A stretch of DNA of 64,000 nucleotides from Microbispora sp. NBC_01189 (GTDB lineage: Bacteria; Actinomycetota; Actinomycetes; Streptosporangiales; Streptosporangiaceae). The position numbers and the translations under genes are program-made. Positions 26,846 through 37,219 of the stretch are shown piece after piece (position 1 is the stretch's first letter; each line of letters begins with the position of its first letter). The notes under the pieces are model-generated. The model searched no databases. It saw only the letters and a program-made list of their open reading frames with translations, and was not told where the DNA came from. The stretch is taken from NCBI RefSeq assembly GCF_036010665.1, contig NZ_CP108581.1, positions 5,823,501 to 5,887,500 of the forward strand, written 5' to 3'.

Positions 26846-27520
26846 GTGATCCGGCTGACGGACGTCCATGTGCGGCTCGGGCAGCGGGAGGTGCTGCGCG
26901 GCGTCACAACCACGCTGGCCGAGCGCCGGGTGGGGGTGATCGGGGCCAACGGCTCGGGCAAGAGCACGCTCGCCCGGCTGCTCAACGGCCTGGTGCTGCC
27001 GTCGTCGGGCAGCGTCACCGTGTTCGGGCTCGACACGCGCCGGCACGCGGCCCGGATCAGGCGCGGGGTCGGGTTCCTGTTCACCGACCCCGACGCGCAG
27101 ATCGTGATGCCGACGGTCGCCGAGGACGTCGCCTTCTCGCTGCGGCGCAAGGGCCTGTCACGCGAGGAGACCGGCCGCCGGGTGCGCGAGACGCTGGAGA
27201 GGCACGGCCTCGCGGAGCACGCCGACCACCCCGCGCATCATCTGTCCGGTGGCCAGAAGCAGCTGCTCGCGCTCTGCTCGGTCCTGGTGCTCGAACCGGA
27301 GATCCTCGTCATGGACGAGCCCACCACCCTGCTCGACCTGCGGCACTCCCGGCAGGTCGCGGGCGTGCTGCGGACCCTGCCGCAGCAGGTGGTGGTGGTC
27401 ACCCACGACCTCGCGCTGCTGGCGGACTTCGACCGCGTGCTCGTGGTGGACCAGGGCCGGGTCGTCGCCGACGCCGATCCCGCCACCGCGATCGGCCACT
27501 ACCGGAAGATGATGGCGTGA
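26846..27520 (+). CDS. bioM: Biotin ECF transporter ATPase BioM
   Basis: A 224-residue ABC ATPase of the ECF type: Walker A GANGSGKSTLARLLNGL, the ECF-specific Q-loop region FTDPDAQIVMPTVAEDVAF, signature HLSGGQKQLLAL, Walker B EILVMDEPTTLLDL and switch His in VVTHDLALL. It energises BioY through BioN. The GTG follows the thiolase stop without a gap, and its stop overlaps bioN by 4 bp. Confidence 0.92.
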   Translation: MIRLTDVHVRLGQREVLRGVTTTLAERRVGVIGANGSGKSTLARLLNGLVLPSSGSVTVFGLDTRRHAARIRRGVGFLFTDPDAQIVMPTVAEDVAFSLRRKGLSREETGRRVRETLERHGLAEHADHPAHHLSGGQKQLLALCSVLVLEPEILVMDEPTTLLDLRHSRQVAGVLRTLPQQVVVVTHDLALLADFDRVLVVDQGRVVADADPATAIGHYRKMMA

Positions 27521-28122
27521 AGGGCCTCACCGGCGCCTACGTGCCGGGCGGCTCACCCCTGCACCGGCTGCCCGCGGGCGTCAAGCTCGCCGGGCTCGCC
27601 GTGTTCTGCACGGTGCTCCTGCTGCTGCGCCCGCCCGCCGCCCTGGCGGTCGCCGCCGCCGTCGTGGCGGCCCTGTACGCCGTGTCGGGCGTGGGGGTGG
27701 CGGCGGCCTGGGCGCAGGTGCGGCCGGTCCGCTGGTTCGCCCTCGCCCTCTTCGGGGTGCAACTGGTGGTCGCGGACCTGGCCGGCGCGGTGTCGTCCAC
27801 GCTCCGCGTCGTGCTCGCGATCGCCCTCGCCGGGCTGGTCACCCTCACGACGCGCACCGGCGACCTCATGGCCTTCCTGGAGCGGTGCCTCGCCCCCGCG
27901 CGGTTCGCCGGGCTCGATCCGTACCGCCTGTCGCTGCTGCTGTCCCTCACGCTGCGCAGCGTGCCGGTCATCGCGGAACTGGCCACCCGGGTCAGGGAGG
28001 CCCAGCGCGCCAGAGGGGTCGAACGGAGCCCGCGCGCCTTCGCCGTCCCGCTCGTGGTGGGCGCGCTGCGGCACGCCGACGCTCTGGGCGAGGCGCTCGC
28101 CGCCCGCGGCCTGGACGACTGA
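27517..28122 (+). CDS. bioN: Biotin ECF transporter transmembrane subunit BioN
   Basis: The 201-residue T-component has four to five membrane helices and the two coupling motifs that contact the ATPase, AQRARG and ALAARG, near residues 165 and 196. GTG start overlaps the bioM stop (GTGA). It completes the BioYMN uptake complex; no other biotin gene is in the window. The frame is open far upstream through bioM and the thiolase, but that is antiphase coding and not part of the gene. Confidence 0.92.
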   Translation: MKGLTGAYVPGGSPLHRLPAGVKLAGLAVFCTVLLLLRPPAALAVAAAVVAALYAVSGVGVAAAWAQVRPVRWFALALFGVQLVVADLAGAVSSTLRVVLAIALAGLVTLTTRTGDLMAFLERCLAPARFAGLDPYRLSLLLSLTLRSVPVIAELATRVREAQRARGVERSPRAFAVPLVVGALRHADALGEALAARGLDD

Positions 28123-28173
28123 CCGGCCCCTCCTCCGCCGCTCGCCCTCCGCGCGGGTGGCCGGACCCTTCGG

Positions 28174-29052
28174 CTACATCGGCGGGAGTGCGGGAGCGAG
28201 GCGGCGGGCCTCGGCGACCAGGTCGAGGAGGTCGCCGACCAGGGTGGGCGGCGCGGCGACGAAGCTGCGGTCCTCGGCCGGTCCCTCGGCCGACGCCTCG
28301 AAGGGCACGCCGTCGAACCCCCGGATCTCCACCCCGGCCTCCCGCGCGAGCAGCGCCCCGGCGGGCAGGTCGAGACCCTCGGCGTGGTAGCCGATCATGC
28401 CGTCGATGTCGCCGCGGGCGAGCATCGCCCAGCACAGCAACGGCGCCCACAACTGGAGCACCCGCCGGGCGCGGACCTCCATCGTCATCCTCAGCGACCG
28501 CGCCGCCGGGTCGCGCCGGGAGACCCCGTGGCCCTGCGTCCAGCCCAGCACCGGGCCGTGCGGGAGGTCCCGCCGCGGCGGCCCGGTCAACGGCCCGGCG
28601 GGCCCGAGCGCCCCGGCGTCGCGTACGGCCGACCAGGTGTGGCCGGACACCGGTTCGTGGACGACGCCCACCACCGGGCGGGAGCCCGCGCACAGCGCCA
28701 GGCCCACGACGTACGCCGGGAGGCCGATCGCCACGTTGTTGGTGCCGTCGAGGGGATCGACCAGCCAGGTCCATTCCCAGCCCGCCGCTCCCTCCCCGCG
28801 CGGGCCGTCAGGGGATCCGGCAGCGGAGCCGGCGTGGACGCCCGACTCCTCGGCCACGATCCGGTGGGCCGGGAACTCCGCCCGGAGGCGTTCGACGATC
28901 AGCTTCTCGGCGGCCAGGTCGAGGTCGGTCACGACGTCGCCCGATGTGCCCTTGGGGCGGGCGGCGGCCGCGCCCGGCACGCTCTCCCGGAGCGTCGACC
29001 CGGCGGCCAGGGCGGCCTCCACGGCTATCCGCCTTGCGTGTTCGAGGTCCAC
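28174..29052 (-). CDS. Inositol monophosphatase family protein
   Basis: A 292-residue Mg-dependent phosphatase fold: GDVVTDLDLAAEKLIVERL, catalytic metal sites IVAEESG and WLVDPLDGTNN (DPLDGT loop), and later GYHAEGLDLPAGALLAREAGV. The last motif differs a little from the usual WDxAAG (here LDLPAG), so the catalytic Asp is kept but the Trp is not. It may dephosphorylate inositol phosphate, histidinol phosphate or PAP. Start GTG 29052 has AGGAGA upstream and lies inside the preceding cupin-like gene (28-bp overlap), implying cotranscription. Confidence 0.88.
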   Translation of the reverse strand: MDLEHARRIAVEAALAAGSTLRESVPGAAAARPKGTSGDVVTDLDLAAEKLIVERLRAEFPAHRIVAEESGVHAGSAAGSPDGPRGEGAAGWEWTWLVDPLDGTNNVAIGLPAYVVGLALCAGSRPVVGVVHEPVSGHTWSAVRDAGALGPAGPLTGPPRRDLPHGPVLGWTQGHGVSRRDPAARSLRMTMEVRARRVLQLWAPLLCWAMLARGDIDGMIGYHAEGLDLPAGALLAREAGVEIRGFDGVPFEASAEGPAEDRSFVAAPPTLVGDLLDLVAEARRLAPALPPM

Positions 29053-29801
29053 AGGCTTCTCCTGGCCAGCTCGGCGGCACGTGCGGTGTCGGCGGCGTCG
29101 AGGCGTTCCCGCCTGACGTGGTGGAGGGGCGCGGCGAGCGGCCCGAGCGACAGGTCTTCCCGTTCCGGCCGGACACGGCCGAGGGCCACCGTGGCGGCCT
29201 CGCCGTCGCCGGGGATGACGCTGCTGTGGAAGGCGCCCGCGACGAGCGTGTAGGTGTCGCCCGCCGCGAAGAGATCGGCGCGCCCGGGGGCGTACCGGAC
29301 CGTCCTGCCGGTGGGCCGCAGGACGTCGCCCTCGGGGGCGCTGACCACCTCGAACACGCGGTGGGTGGGGGACTCGGCCGTGTCGGTCAGCGCGGCGTGC
29401 ACGTTGCACACCTGGCCGTACAGGACGTGGCTGATCAGGTCCCAGCTGTGGCAGTGGATCTGTGAGGTGGTGCTGCGCGCGGGCCGGGCGGCGGAGGTCC
29501 AGATGTGCACGCACACCCCGAGGCCGCCGTCGCGTTCCACGGGCAGGCAGAGGAACCCGAGCGGGTGCCGCACCCCCAGGATCGGGGTGCGGCCCGCCGC
29601 GATCTCGGTGAGCACGCCCAGCGCCCACTCGCGGGCGTTCCCGTCCGTCAGCACGCCGAGCACCTCCCGGTATCTCATGGGCGGTCCCCCCATGGCCGGC
29701 GTGTCGCTGGCCGGTGTCTCATCAATATCCTCCGTGGAAACCCCCGCCGCCAGGCGAACCGCCGTGTCGAACACCTGCGCGATGCTCAACTGAGCGTGCA
29801 T
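29025..29801 (-). CDS. Cupin-like protein of unknown function
   Basis: About 258 residues if started at ATG 29801. The central part has a cupin pattern with IHCHSWDLISHVLYGQV (His pair plus Gly), RADLFAAGDTYTLVAGAFHSSV (second His), similar to cysteine-dioxygenase-type cupins. So a metal-binding dioxygenase or sensor is possible. The 5' end is doubtful: ATG 29801 is only 10 bp from the tnpB start, in what should be transposon end DNA. Internal ATG codons near 29691 and 29679 (MGGPPMRYREV) are alternative starts. The gene overlaps the inositol-phosphatase gene downstream. Confidence 0.6.
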   Translation of the reverse strand: MHAQLSIAQVFDTAVRLAAGVSTEDIDETPASDTPAMGGPPMRYREVLGVLTDGNAREWALGVLTEIAAGRTPILGVRHPLGFLCLPVERDGGLGVCVHIWTSAARPARSTTSQIHCHSWDLISHVLYGQVCNVHAALTDTAESPTHRVFEVVSAPEGDVLRPTGRTVRYAPGRADLFAAGDTYTLVAGAFHSSVIPGDGEAATVALGRVRPEREDLSLGPLAAPLHHVRRERLDAADTARAAELARRSLWTSNTQGG

Positions 29802-29811
29802 GATGTGAGGC

Positions 29812-30942
29812 GTGGCGCAGATCGTGAAGCGGGCCTACAAGTACCGCTTCTATCCCACCCCCGAGCAGGCCGCCGAGCTTGCCCGGACGTTCGGGTGCGT
29901 GCGCCTGGTGTACAACAAGGCGCTGGAGGAACGCACCCGCGCCTACACCCGGGAAGGCCGCCGCGTCTCCTACCCGGAGTCCTCGGCCTTGCTGACGAAG
30001 TGGAAGCGGACCGAAGAGCTGGCGTTCCTCAACGGGGTGTCCAGTGTGCCGTTGCAGCAGGCGTTGCGGCACCTGCAGGCGGCGTTCGCCCACTTTTTCG
30101 CCAAGCGGGCCAAATACCCCACCTTCAAGTCGCGGAAGAAGTCGCGGGCGTCGGCCGAGTACACCCGCTCGGCGTTCCGCTGGCGGGACGGCCGGCTCAC
30201 GCTGGCGAAGATGGACGCCCCGCTGGACATCGTGTGGTCGCGGCCACTCCCGCAAGGAGCGGAGCCGTCCACGGTGACCGTGAGCAGGGACGCGGCCGGA
30301 CGGTGGTTCGTGTCCCTCCTGGTAGAAGAGACGATCCACCCCCTCACCCCCAGCGGGAACGTGGTCGGGGTGGACGCGGGGATCACCAGCCTGGTGGCCC
30401 TGTCCCGCCCGATCCCCGGCGTGACCGACCAGGACGGCAAGGTCGCCAACCCCCGGCATGAGCGCACCGACCGGCGCAGACTGGCCAAGGCCCAGCGCTC
30501 GCTCGCCCGGAAAGCCAAGGGCAGCGCGAACCGGGCCAAGGCCCGGCTCAAGGTCGCCCGCGCCCACGCCCGAATCAGCGACCGGCGCCGGGACTTCCTG
30601 CACAAGCTGTCGACTCGGCTCGTCCGTGAGACCCAAACGGTCGTGATCGAGGACCTGACCGTCCGCCACATGGTCAAGAACCACTCCCTCGCCCGCGCCA
30701 TCTCCGACGCCGGCTGGCGGCAACTGCGCTCGATGCTGGAATACAAGACGGCCTGGTACGGGCGGGAACTCGTCGTGCTCGACCGGTGGTTCCCCTCCTC
30801 CAAGCTGTGCTCGGCCTGCGGGGCACTGGCCGAGGCGATGCCGCTGAACGTCCGGACCTGGGAGTGCGCCTGCGGCGCGGTCCACGACCGGGATGTCAAC
30901 GCCGCCAAGAACATCCTCGCCGCCGGGCTGGCGGAGAGGTGA
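29812..30942 (+). CDS. tnpB: RNA-guided endonuclease TnpB
   Basis: A 376-residue TnpB with all parts of a functional nuclease: N-terminal KRAYKYRFYPTPEQ, the wedge/REC region with YNKALEERTRAY and FFAKRAKYPTFKSRKK, RuvC-I Asp188 (VGVDAGITSL), RuvC-II Glu280 (VVIEDLTVRHM), a zinc finger with CSACG and CACG, and RuvC-III (HDRDVNAAKNIL, Asp359/Asp361). TnpB cuts DNA matching the guide in its RNA, which favours retention of the element. Start GTG at the position conserved in these elements (GTGGCGCAG). No frameshift or truncation is seen. Confidence 0.93.
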   Translation: MAQIVKRAYKYRFYPTPEQAAELARTFGCVRLVYNKALEERTRAYTREGRRVSYPESSALLTKWKRTEELAFLNGVSSVPLQQALRHLQAAFAHFFAKRAKYPTFKSRKKSRASAEYTRSAFRWRDGRLTLAKMDAPLDIVWSRPLPQGAEPSTVTVSRDAAGRWFVSLLVEETIHPLTPSGNVVGVDAGITSLVALSRPIPGVTDQDGKVANPRHERTDRRRLAKAQRSLARKAKGSANRAKARLKVARAHARISDRRRDFLHKLSTRLVRETQTVVIEDLTVRHMVKNHSLARAISDAGWRQLRSMLEYKTAWYGRELVVLDRWFPSSKLCSACGALAEAMPLNVRTWECACGAVHDRDVNAAKNILAAGLAER

Positions 30943-31067
30943 AACGCCTGTGGAGCTGGTGTAAGACCTCAACGAGAGTCCTCTCAGACGAGGCGACCGG
31001 TGATGAAGCAGGAAACCCGACCGGCGACGGTCGAAATCCCGTCCCTTCAGGGAGGGGAGGATGTCAA
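30943..31067 (+). ncRNA. Right end and guide (omega/re) RNA scaffold of the TnpB element
   Basis: In this family the guide RNA covers the 3' part of tnpB and the right end, and takes its guide from the flanking DNA. The 125 bp after the stop contain repeated inverted segments (GACCGGCGACGGTC and TCCCTTCAGGGA) and the conserved terminal GAGGATGTCAA. The guide would start at about 31068. The RNA 5' end probably lies inside tnpB and is not mapped here. Confidence 0.55.
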
Positions 31068-32101
31068 GGCGCGTACGGGTCTTTGGCGCGCAGGGCCTTG
31101 CGGGTGACCTCGACCACGTCCCGGTCGGTGAACGACTTGGGCAGGGGAAGCTCGACGCCGTCGAACAGCCTGCGGACCTCCTCGACGGTCGGCTCGTCGC
31201 TCAGCTGCACCGACCGGTAGCGGTCGATCGGCAGGCGGCGGGCCTGCTCGAAGCTGGTGCGCAGCTCGGCGCCGCAACCGCCGTAGAAGAACGAGCCGCT
31301 GTAGGCGATGATCGCCCGGTTCGGGTCCTCGGAGGTCATGATGAGGGAGCGGTCCGACATGTCCCAGCGGAAGGTCGTCATGACCGGGGACAGGCCGACT
31401 GCGATGTCGAGCAGGCCGTACCGCTGGCGGTGCCAGAACGCGGCCAGGACGCTCGCGTACGACTCCTTCCTGGCGCGTTCGGTCGTCCACGTCTCACCGG
31501 TGCCGTCCGGGCGGTCGGACAGAGACCTGCGGTAGTGCGCGTAGCTCTCGCACACCGCCTCGTCGGTCGGATCGATGATCTCCATCCGGATCGTGAGGTG
31601 CCGCCGGTCGCGCCGCGCGGCGGTCACACACTCGGGGAGCGTGACGGCGCGCATGTAGGTGCCGGTGCCGCCCTTGAACGTCCAGTGGTCGGTGCCCCGC
31701 CGCGCGTCCGCGTGGGCCTGGGCGATCTCGTGCCGGCTGCCGAGGACGCGGATGACCGCCATGTCCTCCAGCGCCCTGCGGGTGCCCGCGACCAGCTCCT
31801 CCAGCTGGTCGAGGCGTCCCAGCCGCTCGGGCAGCCGCGCGAGGACGCCGGAGGTCGCGTGCATGGCCTCCTCCACCGGTTCCTGCCGGGCGCGGTCGCG
31901 CAGCAGCGCGGTCGCCACCAGGGCCAGGACGACCAGCGTGGTGCCGCTGACGAGCTGCGACTTGACCTTGTCGGGGATCACGTCGTCGGGCAGCACGCCG
32001 AGCACGCCCACCACCACGGCCAGCACCAGGGCGATGGCGCCGTCGACGTTCTTGCCCGCCCACGCGGCGGCCTGGCCGACGGCAGCTCGCAGTCCCGCCA
32101 T
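31064..32101 (-). CDS. Two-TM membrane protein of unknown function, next to the TnpB right end
   Basis: The 345-residue product has two membrane helices near the N-terminus (AIALVLAVVVGVLGVL and TTLVVLALVATALL), a charged helical or coiled segment (EEAMHATSGVL...LDQLEELVAGTRRALED), and a soluble C-terminal domain of about 230 residues with DHWTFKGGTGTYMRAVTLP, IRMEIIDPTDEAVCESYAHY and MTSEDPNRAIIAYSGSFFYGG. I do not recognise the family; the pattern is reminiscent of 2TM effector proteins and PLD-like folds but no catalytic pair is clear. Its TGA stop is formed by bases 31064-31066, within the conserved end of the transposon, so the native C-terminus may have been cut. Confidence 0.65.
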   Translation of the reverse strand: MAGLRAAVGQAAAWAGKNVDGAIALVLAVVVGVLGVLPDDVIPDKVKSQLVSGTTLVVLALVATALLRDRARQEPVEEAMHATSGVLARLPERLGRLDQLEELVAGTRRALEDMAVIRVLGSRHEIAQAHADARRGTDHWTFKGGTGTYMRAVTLPECVTAARRDRRHLTIRMEIIDPTDEAVCESYAHYRRSLSDRPDGTGETWTTERARKESYASVLAAFWHRQRYGLLDIAVGLSPVMTTFRWDMSDRSLIMTSEDPNRAIIAYSGSFFYGGCGAELRTSFEQARRLPIDRYRSVQLSDEPTVEEVRRLFDGVELPLPKSFTDRDVVEVTRKALRAKDPYAP

Positions 32102-32365
32102 AGGTCAGCCCCGCCATCCCGTGGTTTCCGGCATCCCGTGATCCCCGGCCCGACTGGCATCGTAACGAGAGCGTCATGCCCCGGCAAAGGTGCGGCGGGG
32201 TGATGTGCGGCTGCCCCCGCGCCGGGCCGTGAGCGGGCCCCGGCGTGCGGAGGGGAGCGGAAATGTCGGTGGCCGCGCGTAGGTTATGGAGGTGTGAACG
32301 GCGGCGGGCCGGGCGCGTCCCCGGTTCCCGTCCGGTGGGCGGGGCGAGCGAGGAGCTGAGCGGCG

Positions 32366-34477
<2,112 letters not shown>

Positions 34478-34491
34478 CGGATGCCTCGGCG

Positions 34492-35538
34492 TCAGCTGTA
34501 GGTGGCCTGCCGCAAGGTGTTGTCCAGCGAGACGCGGGCGGCGTCCGTCAGGTTGCGGTCGTAGGTCACCACCACCGAGATGCCGTTGTCCCACATGGCG
34601 AAGAAGGCGCTGAAGGCGTTCGGCCGGGTCGCCGTGGACTGCCAGTTCCCGTGGTGGAACAGATTGCGCCCGTGCGCCGTGGGCACCACGAACACGCCCA
34701 GGGACGCGGCAGGCCTGCCGCTGACGGCGGAGGCGTCGATGAAGCGGTGCGCGGCAGGGCTGAGCAGCCGGGCGCGCGGGTCGAAGGCGCGGGCGAACAT
34801 CGCGTAGTCCACCGCCGAGATCTCCCAGCCGCCGAACGCCTTCATGGCGCGGGTGCCGGGGCCGATCCTGCCCGTCGCACCGCGCGGCGCCAGCGCCATC
34901 CGGCGGCAGTAACTCTCGTACGGCTGCCCGGTGACGCTCTGGATGACGAGACCGAGGATCGCGTAGTTGATGTTGTTGTAAACCTCGTCGTGCTTGGCGC
35001 TGATCGGCCGCGCCAGGGCGCGGCGCACGAGGGGCACGTCCGAAGAGAAGGCGTTCCTGACGCCGACCAGCCCGTTCTGCGTGGGATCGTAGGTGATCCC
35101 GCTGGTGTGCCGGAGAAGCTGCTCGATGGTGATGTCGCGAGCCGTCCGGCTCGCCCGGTATCCCAGGCGCAGCCGGAAACTCCGTGGCATCGCCGCGAGC
35201 CGCGTGTCGAACCGGAGCCGCCCGTTGTCGATGAGCGACATGAGGCAGACGGCGGTGATCGCCTTCGACAGCGAGGCCACGTTGACCGGCGTCTCCGCCG
35301 ATATCTCGTTGTAGCCGTAGGAACCGGTGAGAGCGTTGTCGCGCATCACGGCGAGCCCGGCGTTGCTGACGCCGTTGGCGGTCATCCACTGTTTCAGCGC
35401 GGCGTTGACGCGGTCCTCGACGCCCGCCCGGGCGTTGACGTGGGCGTTGACATGGGCGTCGGCGGGGAGCGGCGCGGAGGCCAGCACCGCCACCGCCGTC
35501 AGGATCGGCGCCATGGCGCGCCTCAGTGAAGTGATCAC
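34492..35538 (-). CDS. Secreted serine hydrolase of the beta-lactamase (class C)/D-Ala-D-Ala peptidase type
   Basis: A 348-residue exported protein. The signal peptide (MITSLRRAMAPILTAVAVLASAPLPADA) follows GTG 35538, which has GGAGG 8 nt upstream. The catalytic SxxK is in NVASLSKAITA, the Tyr motif in VYNNINYAILG (YxN), and the third motif is FHHGNW (HxG). The family includes beta-lactamases, esterases and D-aminopeptidases; a beta-lactamase role is not implied. A short AHVNAHVNAR repeat follows the signal. It is convergent with uvrB, 14 bp away. Confidence 0.88.
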   Translation of the reverse strand: MITSLRRAMAPILTAVAVLASAPLPADAHVNAHVNARAGVEDRVNAALKQWMTANGVSNAGLAVMRDNALTGSYGYNEISAETPVNVASLSKAITAVCLMSLIDNGRLRFDTRLAAMPRSFRLRLGYRASRTARDITIEQLLRHTSGITYDPTQNGLVGVRNAFSSDVPLVRRALARPISAKHDEVYNNINYAILGLVIQSVTGQPYESYCRRMALAPRGATGRIGPGTRAMKAFGGWEISAVDYAMFARAFDPRARLLSPAAHRFIDASAVSGRPAASLGVFVVPTAHGRNLFHHGNWQSTATRPNAFSAFFAMWDNGISVVVTYDRNLTDAARVSLDNTLRQATYS

Positions 35539-35863
35539 GGGAGAACCTCCGGGGGTGGTCGAGACGAGGGACTCAGAAGTGGGGAGAACGGGGCACGGCC
35601 GGGCGGAAGCAGCCGGGGCCGGCCCTCGGTGGAGGCCCGCTCGGGCAGGGAAGGACGTTGGTACGGGTGTGTTGTCACGTTCCATCGATCGCGGTCATCC
35701 CGAAATCGCCGAAATAGTGATGTTTTTCTGGCCATCCGTCGGCAAGTGAGGCGGATGCGGGGCCGCCGACGCGTGGGGCAGGAGCGCACCGCCGGGGACA
35801 TGGAGCCGGGGTCGTCCGTTGAGGGGAAGGCGGGAGTTTCCCGCCGTATCGAGGAGGTGGCTC
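35539..35863. other. 325-bp divergent intergenic region
   Basis: No gene is visible. The middle (about 35695-35735) is the most AT-rich part, with a tandem CCGAAAT(C/A) pair, and probably holds promoters for the divergent serine hydrolase and DUF4126 genes. A small perfect hairpin GGCGGGA-GTT-TCCCGCC occupies 35829-35845, just before the ribosome site of the DUF4126 gene. Confidence 0.5.
35829..35845 (+). promoter_or_regulatory. Hairpin just upstream of the DUF4126 ribosome site
   Basis: A 7-bp perfect stem with 3-nt loop ends 6 nt before the GAGGAGG of the downstream gene; it may affect translation or be a protein site. Confidence 0.35.
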
Positions 35864-36469
35864 ATGTTCGCGGCGCTCACCGGGCTCGGGCTGTCGACCG
35901 CGGCCGGGCTCAACGCGTACATCCCGCTGTTGCTCGTCGGCGTGCTGGCACGCGTGACCGACGCGGTACGGCTGCCGCACGAGTACGCCTGGCTGTCCGA
36001 CACCTGGGTCCTCGCGATCATCGCGGTGCTGCTGGTCGCCGAGTTCGTCCTCGACAAGGTGCCGGTGGTCGACCACGTCAACGACCTGATCCAGACGGCG
36101 GTGCGGCCGGCGTCCGGCGGGGTGGTCTTCAGCGCCACGGCCGCCGCGGCCAAGCTCGACAACTCGGCCTGGATGGCCGATCATCCGGCGGTGGGCTGGA
36201 TGCTGGGCATCGCGGTGGCCCTCGCCGTGCACCTGCTCAAGGCCGGGACCCGGCCGGTGATCAACGCCACCACGGCCGGCGTGGGCGCGCCGGTGGTGAG
36301 CATGGTCGAGGACGTCGGCTCAGTCGGGATGAGCCTGATCGCGATCTTCCTGCCGGTGCTCGTCGTGGTGGCACTGGCCGTGCTGGCGTTCGTCGCCTGG
36401 CGGATGCTGCGCCGCGTACGAAGGTTCAGGGAGGCGCGCCGCGCCCGCGCGGCGTCCCCGCCCGTCTGA
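35864..36469 (+). CDS. DUF4126 family membrane protein
   Basis: A 201-residue protein with four to five hydrophobic helices and the DUF4126 patterns LGLSTAAGLNAYIPLLLVG, PVVDHVNDLIQTAVRPASGG and AGTRPVINATTAGVGAPVVS. Function unknown. ATG 35864 follows GAGGAGG at 7 nt and is preferred over an in-frame ATG 45 nt upstream that lies before the hairpin. The Arg-rich C-terminus is cytoplasmic. Confidence 0.82.
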   Translation: MFAALTGLGLSTAAGLNAYIPLLLVGVLARVTDAVRLPHEYAWLSDTWVLAIIAVLLVAEFVLDKVPVVDHVNDLIQTAVRPASGGVVFSATAAAAKLDNSAWMADHPAVGWMLGIAVALAVHLLKAGTRPVINATTAGVGAPVVSMVEDVGSVGMSLIAIFLPVLVVVALAVLAFVAWRMLRRVRRFREARRARAASPPV

Positions 36470-36503
36470 CCGCATGCCGGGCGCGAATAGGCAGGAGGGC
36501 GAC

Positions 36504-37082
36504 TCAGCCCATGAACTGGCTCAGGTCCAGGTCGATGTCCACGTCGAACCCCGCGTAGGTGACGAGGCGCTTGCGGTGGATGCCCGTCGGCACGTACGCC
36601 TTGACGCTCGGCTCCAGCTCGAACGTGTACGCGACGGCGTGCTGGTCCTCCTGCTCTATCCGCCAGAGGTATCTGATGCCGGCGTTCGAGTACTTGATCG
36701 GCTTTGTCACTCTGTCCCTCTCCGCCGACTCGGGAGAGACCACCTCGACGACGAGATGAACGTCCTCAGACTTGAAGGATGTCGTCTTGAGATCGGGAAG
36801 CGCGCTGCGTTTCACGATCATGAGGTCCGGTTCGGGTCGCTGGCGTAGGCCCAGGGTGACGCTCATCTCGCGGACGACGCACAAGTCCTGCGGAGGGGTG
36901 AGCTCCCGCTCAAGCAGCCTGAGCGTGAACATGTGGAAAGCCGTCTGGGGGGACATCATGATGAGGGACCCATCGATCAGCTCGACGTGTGGGGGCGCGT
37001 CTGGGGGTAGACGGTCGAGCATGTCGGCGGTCCACCCGCCGGGCGGGCCGGGATAGAACCACTCAGGAAAAGCCGCGGTCAT
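36504..37082 (-). CDS. Uma2 family (DUF820) PD-(D/E)XK nuclease-like protein
   Basis: The 192-residue protein has the Uma2 pattern HVELIDGSLIMMSP, REPDLMIVKR (here PEPDLMIV, the PD), VHLVVEVVSPESAERDRVTK (ExV and following Lys) and KYSNAGIRYLWRIE. These are the Asp, Glu and Lys of a restriction-endonuclease-like fold. Such proteins are abundant, often multi-copy, in actinomycetes and cyanobacteria; their biological role is unclear. ATG 37082 is preceded by GAGGAGG. It shows no toxin or transposase partner here. Confidence 0.85.
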   Translation of the reverse strand: MTAAFPEWFYPGPPGGWTADMLDRLPPDAPPHVELIDGSLIMMSPQTAFHMFTLRLLERELTPPQDLCVVREMSVTLGLRQRPEPDLMIVKRSALPDLKTTSFKSEDVHLVVEVVSPESAERDRVTKPIKYSNAGIRYLWRIEQEDQHAVAYTFELEPSVKAYVPTGIHRKRLVTYAGFDVDIDLDLSQFMG

Positions 37083-37219
37083 CCAAGGTCCTCCTCTCCC
37101 TGGGTTGATCACTCGACATCACCATCCTGCCACGAGCCGTAACCGCGAGCGACCGGTTCAAGAGATGGGATCTCCGCTCAGCGAGTTCGCAGGCCAGGGA
37201 CGCCGCGGCGTCGTCCGCC

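Larger units (their letters stand above)
29784..31067 (+). mobile_element. tnpB-only IS200/IS605-type element (IS1341-like)
   Basis: The element has no tnpA and must have been moved in trans. The left end lies near or before a small hairpin GCTCA-AC-TGAGC (29784-29795); its exact boundary cannot be fixed. The right end has the typical hairpin-rich tail with GGGAGGGGAGGATGTCAA ending at about 31067. It sits between an unknown membrane-protein gene and the cupin/inositol-phosphatase pair, all on the minus strand, and probably separated genes once adjacent. Confidence 0.75.

Noticed and set aside
34492-35538. Beta-lactam resistance gene
   Set aside because: SxxK, YxN and HxG motifs are shared by many esterases and peptidases of the family; nothing specific to beta-lactamase activity is visible.
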